Source of the DNA: a bacterium
GTDB lineage: Bacteria; Krumholzibacteriota; Krumholzibacteriia; Krumholzibacteriales; Krumholzibacteriaceae
DNA: 64,000 bases
Assembly: GCA_020350885.1 (NCBI GenBank)
Contig: CP070727.1
Span: 1,592,306 to 1,656,305, forward strand
Direction: 5' to 3'
Part shown: piece after piece, positions 8,228-15,556 of the stretch
Layout: each line of letters begins with the position of its first letter
Numbering within the stretch: the first letter of the stretch is position 1
Notes under the pieces: model-generated
Database searches by the model: none
Told to the model about the DNA's origin: nothing
What the model saw: the letters and a program-made list of their open reading frames with translations, nothing else
Translations under genes and position numbers: made by a program

Positions 8228-9313
8228 TTGACATCGAAGGTTGCTGTTGTACGAACGTCTCCCGGGAGCGTCCTCGACGATATCGGCAGAGCGATGGAGA
8301 TGGCCGGCGCCCGCACGTATTGCACGGCCGAACGCGATCTTCTTCTCAAGCTCAACCTCTCCTGGACGAAATATTTTCCCGCATGCTCCTCGCAGCCATG
8401 GCAGCTCGAGGGGGTCGTTCGGTATCTCCTCGATCATGGCTACGGGAAAGAGCAGATCATGCCGCTGGAGAACAAAACAGTCGTGACCAATCCACACAAG
8501 GGCGCACGGAACAACCTCTGGATGCCCATTCTCGACAAGTACGGCCTTCCGTTTATCGCGCTACCCGATGTCGAATGGACCGTCTACGAGTTCCGTTCGG
8601 ATCTCCTTCGTCTCAACCAGATCTTCCCGGAAGGGATCAGGATTCCGAAGATCTTCATCGGAAAGGATATCCTGCACCTGCCGACAGTGAAGACACACGG
8701 ACATTCGGTTACCACCGGCGCCGTAAAGAACGCATTCGGGGGTCTCCTTCAGGAGGTGCGTCACTACGCGCACAAGTACATCCACGAGGTGCTGGTCGAT
8801 CTCCTGCTCATGCAGCGTGAGCTCCATCCGAACGTCTTCTCTGTAATGGATGGAACGGTGTGCGGGAACGGGGCGGGCCCCCGTACAATGGATCCCGTCG
8901 AGGGTGATCTGCTTCTTGCGAGTGCCGATTCGGTTGCGATCGATGCGGTGGCGGCAAAGATAATGGGATTCGATCCGATGTCGATCCCCTATCTTCGTCT
9001 CTCGACAGAGATGGGGCTCGGTGAGGCCAGGCTCGAGAATATCGAGATCACCGGAGAGGACATCGGACCGTTGAACTTCCATTTTCAAACCAAAAAAAGC
9101 CTCGTAATCTGGGGCGATCAGATGCTCAGGATCGGTCCCTTGCGGTTTCTCGAGACCATCGCTCTCCATTCACCGCTCGTTGTCTGGGCACCGATCGCAT
9201 CCAACATCTATCACGATTTCTTCTGGTATCCAACCATCGGCAGGAGCAAGATACGGAAGTTCATGAAGACGAAGTGGGGAACCCTCTGGGAGCAGTACCG
9301 GAACCTTCACTGA
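8228..9313 (+). CDS. DUF362 domain protein
   Basis: 361 aa from TTG 8228, preceded by AGAAGAG; no ATG gives a better start. The DUF362 fold is recognised by LKLNLSW near 40, KIFIGKDILHLPTVKTHG near 145 and the KNAFGG motif near 170, then VMDGTVCGNGAGPRT and ASADSVAIDAVAAKIMGFDP. The C-terminal ferredoxin domain found in many members is absent. No enzyme activity is established for the family; it is often found beside redox or envelope genes. Only 18 nt separate it from the UbiA-like gene, so it is probably cotranscribed and may act on the same lipid or sugar, but that is a guess. Confidence 0.75.
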   Translation: MTSKVAVVRTSPGSVLDDIGRAMEMAGARTYCTAERDLLLKLNLSWTKYFPACSSQPWQLEGVVRYLLDHGYGKEQIMPLENKTVVTNPHKGARNNLWMPILDKYGLPFIALPDVEWTVYEFRSDLLRLNQIFPEGIRIPKIFIGKDILHLPTVKTHGHSVTTGAVKNAFGGLLQEVRHYAHKYIHEVLVDLLLMQRELHPNVFSVMDGTVCGNGAGPRTMDPVEGDLLLASADSVAIDAVAAKIMGFDPMSIPYLRLSTEMGLGEARLENIEITGEDIGPLNFHFQTKKSLVIWGDQMLRIGPLRFLETIALHSPLVVWAPIASNIYHDFFWYPTIGRSKIRKFMKTKWGTLWEQYRNLH

Positions 9314-9328
9314 AACCGTGGTGCAGGT

Positions 9329-10204
9329 GTGATTGCTCTTACCGTCAAGTGTGCCGCCAAGATTAACCTATATCTAGACATCCTCTACCGGAGGGACGAC
9401 GGATACCACGAGATAGAGACTCTCTATCAGCCGATCGCACTCTGGGACAGGATCACGCTGAGTCCCATCGAGGAGGGCGTTGTTATTTCGGGGGACGATC
9501 CCGCGATCCCCTGGGATGAAGATAATCTGTGTGTCCGGTCCGCACGGGCGCTCTTCGACCACACGGGTTTTCGGGGAGGGGTTCGGATCGAGGTCGAGAA
9601 GGAGATCCCTCCCGGCGCCGGCCTCGGGGGCGGGAGCAGTGATGCAGCGGCAATCCTGATCGGGTGTAACGAGTTATTCGGCCTGGAGCTCTCTGCGAAC
9701 GAGCTCGGAGATCTGGGGGCCGGCCTGGGAAGCGACATCCCCTTCTTTGTTATGGGCAGGCCCGCTTTGGGGAAGGGCCGGGGGGAGATTCTAGAGGCGG
9801 TGGAGGGGCTGTCCGGTGGGTGGATATTGATCGTCAAACCTGCGATATCCATTTCAACACAATGGGCTTATGAGAATGTTAATTTAAGGTTGACAAGGGG
9901 TAGGAGCGGGGATACACTTAAACTACTAATGCAGGATCTGAGAGGGTTTCCGGGTAAGAAGCTCAACACGTACAATGTCTTCGAAGAGGGTGTCGTTGAG
10001 CAGTATCCGGAAATCGGGAGGGTCCTTCGTGTACTTAGAGGAGCAGGAGCGGACGTCAGTTCTCTGAGTGGCAGCGGGTCAGCCTGTTTTGCGTTGTTCA
10101 GCGAAGCGAGCCGAGCGGAGGAGGCACGCGGGCAATTTGTGAAAGAGGGACTTTTCACCAGAATCGCACGACCGGTGAGCAGGGCGATTGTACTCACCCG
10201 GTAA
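9329..10204 (+). CDS. ispE: 4-diphosphocytidyl-2-C-methyl-D-erythritol kinase
   Basis: 291 aa from GTG 9329. GHMP-kinase architecture: AKINLYLDILYRRDDGYHEI at the start, with the substrate-binding Lys and Tyr/His residues of IspE. The ATP loop PPGAGLGGGSSDAAA lies near 92-106, with GSDIPFF near 135 and SGSGSACFALF near 243. IspE phosphorylates the 2-hydroxyl of CDP-methylerythritol in the cytosolic non-mevalonate pathway to isoprenoids, which also supplies undecaprenyl phosphate for the glycan loci. It is 15 nt after the DUF362 gene and 26 nt before spoVG. A strong promoter-like sequence lies inside the gene (9890-9918). Confidence 0.95.
   Translation: MIALTVKCAAKINLYLDILYRRDDGYHEIETLYQPIALWDRITLSPIEEGVVISGDDPAIPWDEDNLCVRSARALFDHTGFRGGVRIEVEKEIPPGAGLGGGSSDAAAILIGCNELFGLELSANELGDLGAGLGSDIPFFVMGRPALGKGRGEILEAVEGLSGGWILIVKPAISISTQWAYENVNLRLTRGRSGDTLKLLMQDLRGFPGKKLNTYNVFEEGVVEQYPEIGRVLRVLRGAGADVSSLSGSGSACFALFSEASRAEEARGQFVKEGLFTRIARPVSRAIVLTR
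9890..9918 (+). promoter_or_regulatory. Sigma70-type promoter inside ispE, for spoVG and downstream genes
   Basis: TTGACA at 9890-9895, a 17-nt spacer, and TACACT at 9913-9918. It lies in a short AT-rich patch of the otherwise GC-rich ispE gene, 312 nt upstream of spoVG. Predicted start near 9925. Only the sequence match supports it. Confidence 0.5.
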
Positions 10205-10230
10205 CAGGTGGGTAAGCCTAGGGGGACCAC

Positions 10231-10524
10231 ATGGAAATCACCGAGATACGGATATCATTACGTGACGACAACAAGTTGAAAGCGTTTGCCAGCATAACTC
10301 TCGATAATTGTTTCGTGATTCGGGGACTCAAGATCATCGAGGGTGCCAAGGGAATGTTTGTCGCCATGCCGAGTCGAAAGCGACCTGATGGTACGTATCA
10401 AGATGTAGCCCATCCAATCAATAACGAGACCCGAAGCTGGATGGAAAAACAGATTATAGACACCTACGATAGAGAACGTCAGAAGCTGGAAGCAGAAGCA
10501 GGGATAGAGGTAACGCGAGAGTGA
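10231..10524 (+). CDS. spoVG: SpoVG family RNA/DNA-binding regulator
   Basis: 97 aa; ATG 10231 preceded by AGGGGGACC. The family text is nearly complete: ITEIRISLRDDNKLKAFASI, FVIRGLKIIEG, GMFVAMPSRK and the C-terminal DVAHPINNETR, where SpoVG proteins bind nucleic acid. First known as a sporulation gene in Bacillus, SpoVG is widespread in non-sporulating bacteria, where it acts as a global regulator binding DNA and RNA. Nothing else in the window suggests sporulation. The order spoVG, tRNA-Gln, prs, rplY, pth matches a layout common in many bacterial phyla. Confidence 0.95.
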   Translation: MEITEIRISLRDDNKLKAFASITLDNCFVIRGLKIIEGAKGMFVAMPSRKRPDGTYQDVAHPINNETRSWMEKQIIDTYDRERQKLEAEAGIEVTRE

Positions 10525-10552
10525 CGTAGAGGTGCACAGACGCTGCTGATAC

Positions 10553-10623
10553 TGGGGCGTCGTCAAGTGGCAAGACACAGGACTTTGGATCCTGGATCGG
10601 AGGTTCGAATCCTCCCGCCCCAA
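10553..10623 (+). tRNA. tRNA-Gln (anticodon TTG)
   Basis: The acceptor arms TGGGGCG (10553-10559) and CGCCCCA (10616-10622) pair fully, with discriminator A at 10623. The anticodon stem CAGGA/TCCTG encloses the loop CTTTGGA with anticodon TTG at 10585-10587. The T arm is GGAGG-TTCGAAT-CCTCC. The U-A first pair is typical of bacterial tRNA-Gln. CCA is not encoded, so it must be added by a nucleotidyltransferase. The gene sits between spoVG and prs on the same strand. Confidence 0.96.
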
Positions 10624-10682
10624 TAAGAAACAGGGTTGAGACGGTGGCCGGATCGGTCACCTTTTTTATGGAGGAGGGCTTC

Positions 10683-11618
10683 ATGAACGACGAGCTGACG
10701 TTGATCTCGGGAACGGCCAATCCAGAACTATCTCAAAGAATCGCAACTTACCTGTCGATTGCCCTCTGTGAGGTCGATATCGGTCGCTTCTCCGATATGG
10801 AGATACGTGTCCGCATCAGTGAAAATATTCGAGGCAAGGATGTATTCATCATCCAGCCGACCCTGGCTCCGGCGGACAATCTCCTCGAGTTGCTGATCAT
10901 GATAGATGCCTGTAACCGGGCTTCAGCAGACCGGATCACAGCCGTCATACCCTATTACGGCTATGCACGGCAGGATAGGAAAGACCAGCCGAGGGTTCCG
11001 ATATCGGCGAAGCTCGTTGCAAACCTCATACAAGTCGCAGGGGCCCACCGTGTTCTGGCCCTCGATCTACACGCAGCACAGATCCAGGGCTTTTTCGACA
11101 TACAGGTGGACAATCTTTTTGCGGCTCCGATACTGCTCGAGTATATTAACAAGAAGAATTTCAAAAACCTTACCGTTGTATCCCCCGATGTCGGGGGTAT
11201 CAAGATGGGGCGGGCTTTTGCCAAGCGTCTCGGAGCCAACCTTGCCATCGTGGACAAACGGAGAACGACTGCAGACGCCTCGGAGCTCATGAACATCATC
11301 GGTGAAATAGCCGGAGGTGATATCATCATCCTGGACGATATCATCAGTACCGCAGGGACCATATCGCAAGCGGCGGTAGCGCTCGCTGATGCCGGTGCGG
11401 GACGGATCATAGCGGCGGCGACGCATCCGGTCCTCTCTGGAGGTGCTATCGAAAGACTCGAGAAATCGCCGATCGAGGAGGTCGTTGTTACCAATTCCAT
11501 TCCAGTGGAGAAACATGATGGCACCTTGAAGGTTACTGTACTCGATGTGTCTCCACTCCTCGGCGAGGCGATACGGAGAATCCATACCGGAGAGTCCGTG
11601 AGCAGCCTGTTTATATAA
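10683..11618 (+). CDS. prs: Ribose-phosphate pyrophosphokinase (PRPP synthase)
   Basis: 311 aa from ATG 10683, chosen because GGAGG lies just upstream and the protein then begins in the usual place before LISGTANPELSQRIA; the frame is open to 10644. Class I features: FSDMEIRVRISENIRGKDVFI, the ATP-binding YYGYARQDRKDQPR near 92-105, DLHAAQIQGFFDIQVDNL near 126-143, and the PRPP loop DIIILDDIISTAGTI near 216-230. Makes PRPP from ribose 5-phosphate and ATP for nucleotides, histidine and tryptophan. It could also feed the PRPP-using UbiA-like enzyme upstream. Confidence 0.97.
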   Translation: MNDELTLISGTANPELSQRIATYLSIALCEVDIGRFSDMEIRVRISENIRGKDVFIIQPTLAPADNLLELLIMIDACNRASADRITAVIPYYGYARQDRKDQPRVPISAKLVANLIQVAGAHRVLALDLHAAQIQGFFDIQVDNLFAAPILLEYINKKNFKNLTVVSPDVGGIKMGRAFAKRLGANLAIVDKRRTTADASELMNIIGEIAGGDIIILDDIISTAGTISQAAVALADAGAGRIIAAATHPVLSGGAIERLEKSPIEEVVVTNSIPVEKHDGTLKVTVLDVSPLLGEAIRRIHTGESVSSLFI

Positions 11619-11641
11619 CGTGTATAACGCTGGAGGAAACA

Positions 11642-12310
11642 ATGAAGGAGCAACTGCTGAAATCGCGCGTCAGGCAGGGATCAGGAAAAAAGGCCGCCCA
11701 CAAGATGCGTGCACAGGGTGAAATCCCGGTTATCCTGTACGGTCACAAGGAGGACCCGCTGAGCTTGGCGGTTCCGGAACACGAGTTATGGCATATCCTG
11801 CACAACGCCACGAGCGAGCACCTCATCCTGAAGCTCGCAATCGAGGGGATCGATAACGGGGAAGTGATGACGCTGGTTCGTGATGTTCAGCACCACCCGG
11901 TCTCCGGCGATATCCTACACGTCGATCTCCAGCGAATTTCGATGGATGAGAAGATCAAGGTCGGAGTCCCGGTGGAACTGGTCGGTACGGCGCATGGGGT
12001 GAAGGAGTTCGGCGGCATTCTCGACCATGGTGTCAGAGAGGTCACCGTACGGTGTAAGCCGAAAGAGATTCCGGAGACCCTTCGTATCGATGTAACACAC
12101 ATGGAGATCGGGGATTCGATCCACTTATCCGATCTCCTCGAGGCGTATCCGCTTCTCGAGTTCCTCGATGATCCACATGTAACCCTTGCGCATGTCTCGC
12201 CTCCGAAGAAGGTGGCCGCTGTCGAGGCCGCCGAGGTCGCCGAGGAGGGAGAGGCTGCCGAGGCCGCACCGGAAGAGGAAGCGGAGGCGGGAGAAGGAGA
12301 GGAATCGTAG
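11642..12310 (+). CDS. rplY: 50S ribosomal protein bL25, long (CTC/TL5) form
   Basis: 222 aa; CTGGAGGAAAC precedes ATG 11642. The N-terminal 5S-rRNA-binding beta-barrel includes SGKKAAHKMRAQGEIPVILYG, followed by the TL5-type C-terminal domain (KVGVPVELVGTAHGVKEFGG, MEIGDSIHLSDL). The tail is a low-complexity Glu/Ala run of about 35 residues, commonly seen in this long form. It binds 5S rRNA at the central protuberance. It lies between prs and pth, a conserved arrangement. Confidence 0.96.
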   Translation: MKEQLLKSRVRQGSGKKAAHKMRAQGEIPVILYGHKEDPLSLAVPEHELWHILHNATSEHLILKLAIEGIDNGEVMTLVRDVQHHPVSGDILHVDLQRISMDEKIKVGVPVELVGTAHGVKEFGGILDHGVREVTVRCKPKEIPETLRIDVTHMEIGDSIHLSDLLEAYPLLEFLDDPHVTLAHVSPPKKVAAVEAAEVAEEGEAAEAAPEEEAEAGEGEES

Positions 12311-12316
12311 CCCGGG

Positions 12317-12901
12317 ATGTCGGATGTATCGTTTCTATTAGGACTTGGCAATCCCGGAGATTCCTATTCCGGTACGAGACACAACCTCGGAAAACGAACA
12401 CTCGATCTACTGGCGGCGAAACACGATCTCACGTGGAGCACCGTGTCCGGCACGTGCGTGGAGGCCCGTTACGAAATCGGTGACAGGGTGGTACTTCTGG
12501 TCAAGCCGCTCATCTATATGAACGAATCGGGCAGGGCACTAGGACACTACGACTCAATCGATTCCCGTTCACTCCTTGTGATCTGCGACGATATCAATCT
12601 GCCGTTGGGACGGTTGCGCCTGCGGGAAAGGGGCGGAAGCGGTGGCCACCGGGGGATCGAATCGGTTGCCATGCATCTCGGTACAGACGATTTCCCCCGC
12701 CTGCGGATGGGGATCGGCCCTGCACCTCCGGGGGAGGACTGGAGTGATTATGTCCTCTCGCCATTTCTTGCCGAGGAACGGGAGGATGTGGAGCAGATGA
12801 TCGCTACCGCTGCTCTGGCCCTCGAACTCATTATCAGGGAAGGGCTTGAAGCTGCCATGCAGACCTTCAATCGAAAAGATCCACCACAATCATCTCCTTG
12901 A
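12317..12901 (+). CDS. pth: Peptidyl-tRNA hydrolase
   Basis: 194 aa, 6 nt after rplY. Motifs: LLGLGNPGDSYSGTRHNLGK at 7-26 with the catalytic His of TRHN, VLLVKPLIYMNESG with the conserved Asn, ICDDINLPLGRLRLRERG with the catalytic Asp, and GGSGGHRGIESV. It frees tRNA from peptidyl-tRNA that drops off ribosomes. The rpsF promoter -35 element lies across its stop codon. Confidence 0.96.
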   Translation: MSDVSFLLGLGNPGDSYSGTRHNLGKRTLDLLAAKHDLTWSTVSGTCVEARYEIGDRVVLLVKPLIYMNESGRALGHYDSIDSRSLLVICDDINLPLGRLRLRERGGSGGHRGIESVAMHLGTDDFPRLRMGIGPAPPGEDWSDYVLSPFLAEEREDVEQMIATAALALELIIREGLEAAMQTFNRKDPPQSSP

Positions 12902-12926
12902 CCGTATCGGGGCAATATGCTATATT
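12898..12926 (+). promoter_or_regulatory. Sigma70 promoter of the rpsF-rpsR-rplI operon
   Basis: TTGACC (12898-12903), 17-nt spacer, TATATT (12921-12926), with TGC directly before the -10 giving an extended -10 motif. This is the best promoter match in the first half of the window. Predicted start near 12933, leaving a leader of about 120 nt before rpsF. Confidence 0.65.
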
Positions 12927-12934
12927 GATCGACA

Positions 12935-12978
12935 CTGCTGCTCGGCCTCTTTATACGGCCACTTGTACCATGCAGCAG
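12935..12978 (+). promoter_or_regulatory. Structured rpsF mRNA leader (possible S6:S18 autoregulatory element)
   Basis: CTGCTGC (12935-12941) pairs perfectly with GCAGCAG (12972-12978). Inside it GGCC (12944-12947) can pair with GGCC (12957-12960). The structure starts about at the predicted transcription start and lies 73 nt before the rpsF start codon. Many bacteria have a leader RNA at this place bound by the S6:S18 complex. I cannot check the conserved CCG bulge of that family with certainty, so the identity is an inference from position and pairing. Confidence 0.45.
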
Positions 12979-13051
12979 TAACAGTATCCCTACTTTCTCC
13001 GAGACGCATCGCAGGGGAAAGTCATCATTGTCCGAAGGGAGGAACCCGCCA

Positions 13052-13384
13052 ATGCGTTTCTACGAGTGTGTTTTCATACTCGCTCCAACTCTCGACGACA
13101 ACGCGGTAAAGGAAAAAGCTGATCGGGTCGGCGAAATCATTACCTCGCGGAAGGGCACGGTCTTTAACGTGGAACAGTGGGGCAAGAGGAAGCTAGCCTA
13201 CCCGATCGAGAAGACCTACGAGGGCATCTACGCAGTGCTGAAATTCTCGGGCACGAGAGAGATCCTCAGCGAGCTGAACAGGGTTTTCAGGTTCGATGAT
13301 GCCGTACTGCGCCATATGATCGTAATCGATGAACACCCGCCGGTTGAAAGCCATGCGGGAAGTGCGGAGCCGGCAAAGGAATAG
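13052..13384 (+). CDS. rpsF: 30S ribosomal protein bS6
   Basis: 110 aa from ATG 13052, with GGGAGGAA upstream; an earlier in-frame start at 13028 would add residues not found in the family. Typical text: MRFYECVFILAPTLDD, VFNVEQWGKRKLAYPIEKTYEGIYAVLKF and a C-terminal MIVIDEHPP. S6 forms a dimer with S18 on the platform of the small subunit. First gene of the rpsF-rpsR-rplI operon; no ssb gene lies between rpsF and rpsR, unlike in many bacteria. Confidence 0.97.
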   Translation: MRFYECVFILAPTLDDNAVKEKADRVGEIITSRKGTVFNVEQWGKRKLAYPIEKTYEGIYAVLKFSGTREILSELNRVFRFDDAVLRHMIVIDEHPPVESHAGSAEPAKE

Positions 13385-13398
13385 GAAGGTGAGCGCTG

Positions 13399-13644
13399 GT
13401 GCGTAGAAAAAAGAAAAAGGAAAAGAAAACGACAAGCTCGAAACCGTGCAGGTTCTGCATGGACAAGATCCAGATCGATTACAAGAATGACGCTTTGTTG
13501 AGGCGATTCGTGACCGACAGGGGCAAGATCACGCCTCGCAGAATCACGGGTACCTGTGCCCGCCATCAGAGGCAGCTCGCGCAGGCTATCAAACGAGCGA
13601 GGGCCATAGCCCTGCTACCGTTCGTGAAAGAATACTACCGCTAG
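13399..13644 (+). CDS. rpsR: 30S ribosomal protein bS18
   Basis: 81 aa from GTG 13399, 14 nt after rpsF, with AAGGTGAG upstream. The lysine-rich start is followed by [14 protein letters not shown], an intact CxxC pair that suggests a zinc-binding S18, then [19 protein letters not shown] and [16 protein letters not shown] with a further Cys. Small-subunit protein and S6 partner. Confidence 0.97.
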   Translation: MRRKKKKEKKTTSSKPCRFCMDKIQIDYKNDALLRRFVTDRGKITPRRITGTCARHQRQLAQAIKRARAIALLPFVKEYYR

Positions 13645-13653
13645 GGGGCAGCG

Positions 13654-14097
13654 ATGGAGCTGATATTGAAAGAGAAGGTTGAAGGCCTCGGGGAACGCGG
13701 GGATATCGTTCGGGTAAAAGATGGGTATGCGAGAAACTTCCTCATACCGAAGAATCTCGCCGTCCCCGCGACCGCCTCGCAGAAAAGGATTCTCGAGGAA
13801 GAGGGTCGCCAGCGTATCATCAGGGACGACAAGATAAAGCGCAGTGTAGAGGCGGTGGCGGAGAAGATGAAGGATTTCTCCTGCACCATAGTAGTGCAGG
13901 CGGGTGAGGAGGACAAGCTGTACGGTTCGGTCGGCACGCATGATATCGCCAGGGTGATACAAGAACAGGGCTTTGATATAGACCACAAGATGGTGATCCT
14001 GAATGAGCCCATCAAGAAGCTCGGAGTCTACACCGTCCCGATACGGCTCCACCGTGAGGTCGAAGTTCCGATTAAAGTGTGGGTTGTTAAAGAGTAA
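13654..14097 (+). CDS. rplI: 50S ribosomal protein bL9
   Basis: 147 aa, 9 nt after rpsR. N-terminal domain ILKEKVEGLGERGDIVRVKDGYARNFLIP is the 23S-rRNA-binding part; a long helix and a C-terminal domain ending near IPIKVWVVKE follow. The length is normal. It lies in the same reading frame as the next gene, whose start must fall in the 24-100 nt after the rplI stop. Confidence 0.97.
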   Translation: MELILKEKVEGLGERGDIVRVKDGYARNFLIPKNLAVPATASQKRILEEEGRQRIIRDDKIKRSVEAVAEKMKDFSCTIVVQAGEEDKLYGSVGTHDIARVIQEQGFDIDHKMVILNEPIKKLGVYTVPIRLHREVEVPIKVWVVKE

Positions 14098-14121
14098 CTG
14101 TTTCTCGAAAAGGGGGGCGCA

Positions 14122-15495
14122 ATCGATATCCCAGAACATATCTTCAGGGAGTACGACATCCGCGGGATAGTCGATGAGGACCTGACCGATGAAGGGATGA
14201 AGGCGATCGGCTCTGCCGTCGCAACTACACTCACCCGTGATGGTATCACCCGCGCTGTCGTCGGGCGGGATATCCGCCTCAGCAGTGGCAGGTTTTTCGA
14301 AGCGGTGGCTGCTGGTTTGAACGGGGGTGGCGTCGATGTCGTCGATATCGGTGAGGTACCGACACCCGTCTTCTACTTTGCGGCCAAGCGGTGGAATATC
14401 AAGGGTGGAGTGATGATCACCGCAAGTCATAATCCGTCGGAATTCAACGGACTCAAGGTGTTACACGGTGAAGGGACGATCTACGGTGCGGAGATACGCA
14501 AGCTGCGGGAGATCGCAATAGCGTCTGCAGGCGTGCGCGGTAGCGGCACAGTGGAGCGTCGTGATGCAAACGGCGAGTACATCGAACACATCTGCGGGGA
14601 CATCAAGCTTGCCCGCCACGTCCGATTCGCCGCCGACGGTGGAAACGGCACGGCGGGGCTCGTGGTGCCGGATCTGGTTAAACGGTTGGAATGTGATCCG
14701 GTTTACCTATACATGGAGCCGGATGGTAACTATCCCAATCACCACCCAGATCCGACCGTAGAAACAAACCTCGCAGATCTCAAGAAGACCGTTATCGAGC
14801 AAGGACTAGAGCTCGGCGTAGGTTTCGACGGGGATACCGACCGTCTCGGAGTGATCGATGACCGCGGAGGTATACTCTGGGGTGACAGGCTCCTTGCACT
14901 CTTTGCTCGGAGTGTGCTGGCCGAGAATCCGGGAGCGACTGTGATCTTCGAGGTCAAGTGCTCGGAAGGTCTTGAAGAGGATATCCTGCGGCACGGCGGG
15001 CAACCGGTCATGTGGAAAACAGGGCATTCCCTCATCAAGAAGAAGATGCGCGACGAAGGAGCGCTTCTGGCGGGCGAGATGAGCGGTCACCTCTTCTTCG
15101 CCGATCGATACTACGGATACGACGATGCCATCTATGCGGCATGCCGGCTGCTTGAGATCGTTTCTCTGAACGAGAGACCACTCAGCGAGCTGCTCACCGA
15201 TATGACGCCGTACGTGAGCACGCCGGAAATTCGCATTGATTGTGACGATACGGTAAAGTTCGATATCGTCGAGAAGGTCGCCGAGCATTTCAAGAAGAGA
15301 TACGAGGTGATCGATATCGACGGGGCACGCGTGAAGTTCGGGGACGGATGGGGGTTGATCCGTGCATCCAACACACAGCCGGTTCTCGTTCTCCGATTCG
15401 AAGCTCGCACCGACAAGGCCTTACTGGCGATCAAGCAGGAGATGGCCGATGTACTATCTCGATACACCGATGTGTCGAGCATGCTTCAGGGATGA
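14122..15495 (+). CDS. Phosphomannomutase/phosphoglucomutase, apparent ATC start codon
   Basis: 457 aa if read from ATC 14122. The conserved N-terminal text IFREYDIRGIV lies upstream of the first in-frame ATG (14197), so the true start is earlier, yet the frame from the rplI stop holds no ATG, GTG or TTG. An AGGGGGG purine run ends 4 nt before ATC 14122; CTG 14098 is the alternative. The active-site loop TASHNPSEFNG has the phosphoserine near residue 99, the metal loop is GFDGDTDRLGVID near 232, and the sugar loop GEMSGHLFF near 322. It interconverts mannose 6- and 1-phosphate (and likely glucose phosphates). It is followed closely by the GDP-mannose pyrophosphorylase gene, so GDP-mannose supply is the likely role. 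Confidence 0.9.
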   Translation: MDIPEHIFREYDIRGIVDEDLTDEGMKAIGSAVATTLTRDGITRAVVGRDIRLSSGRFFEAVAAGLNGGGVDVVDIGEVPTPVFYFAAKRWNIKGGVMITASHNPSEFNGLKVLHGEGTIYGAEIRKLREIAIASAGVRGSGTVERRDANGEYIEHICGDIKLARHVRFAADGGNGTAGLVVPDLVKRLECDPVYLYMEPDGNYPNHHPDPTVETNLADLKKTVIEQGLELGVGFDGDTDRLGVIDDRGGILWGDRLLALFARSVLAENPGATVIFEVKCSEGLEEDILRHGGQPVMWKTGHSLIKKKMRDEGALLAGEMSGHLFFADRYYGYDDAIYAACRLLEIVSLNERPLSELLTDMTPYVSTPEIRIDCDDTVKFDIVEKVAEHFKKRYEVIDIDGARVKFGDGWGLIRASNTQPVLVLRFEARTDKALLAIKQEMADVLSRYTDVSSMLQG

Positions 15496-15556
15496 GGGTG
15501 TCTCGAAGGTGGAAGAACACCCTGAAACGGGTTGAGCCGTCGAAGGGAGCGTTACG

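Noticed and set aside
10207-10524. SpoVG as a sign of a sporulating organism
   Set aside because: SpoVG is common in non-sporulating bacteria, and no other sporulation gene is in the window; the SPOR domain is a division-site peptidoglycan binder.
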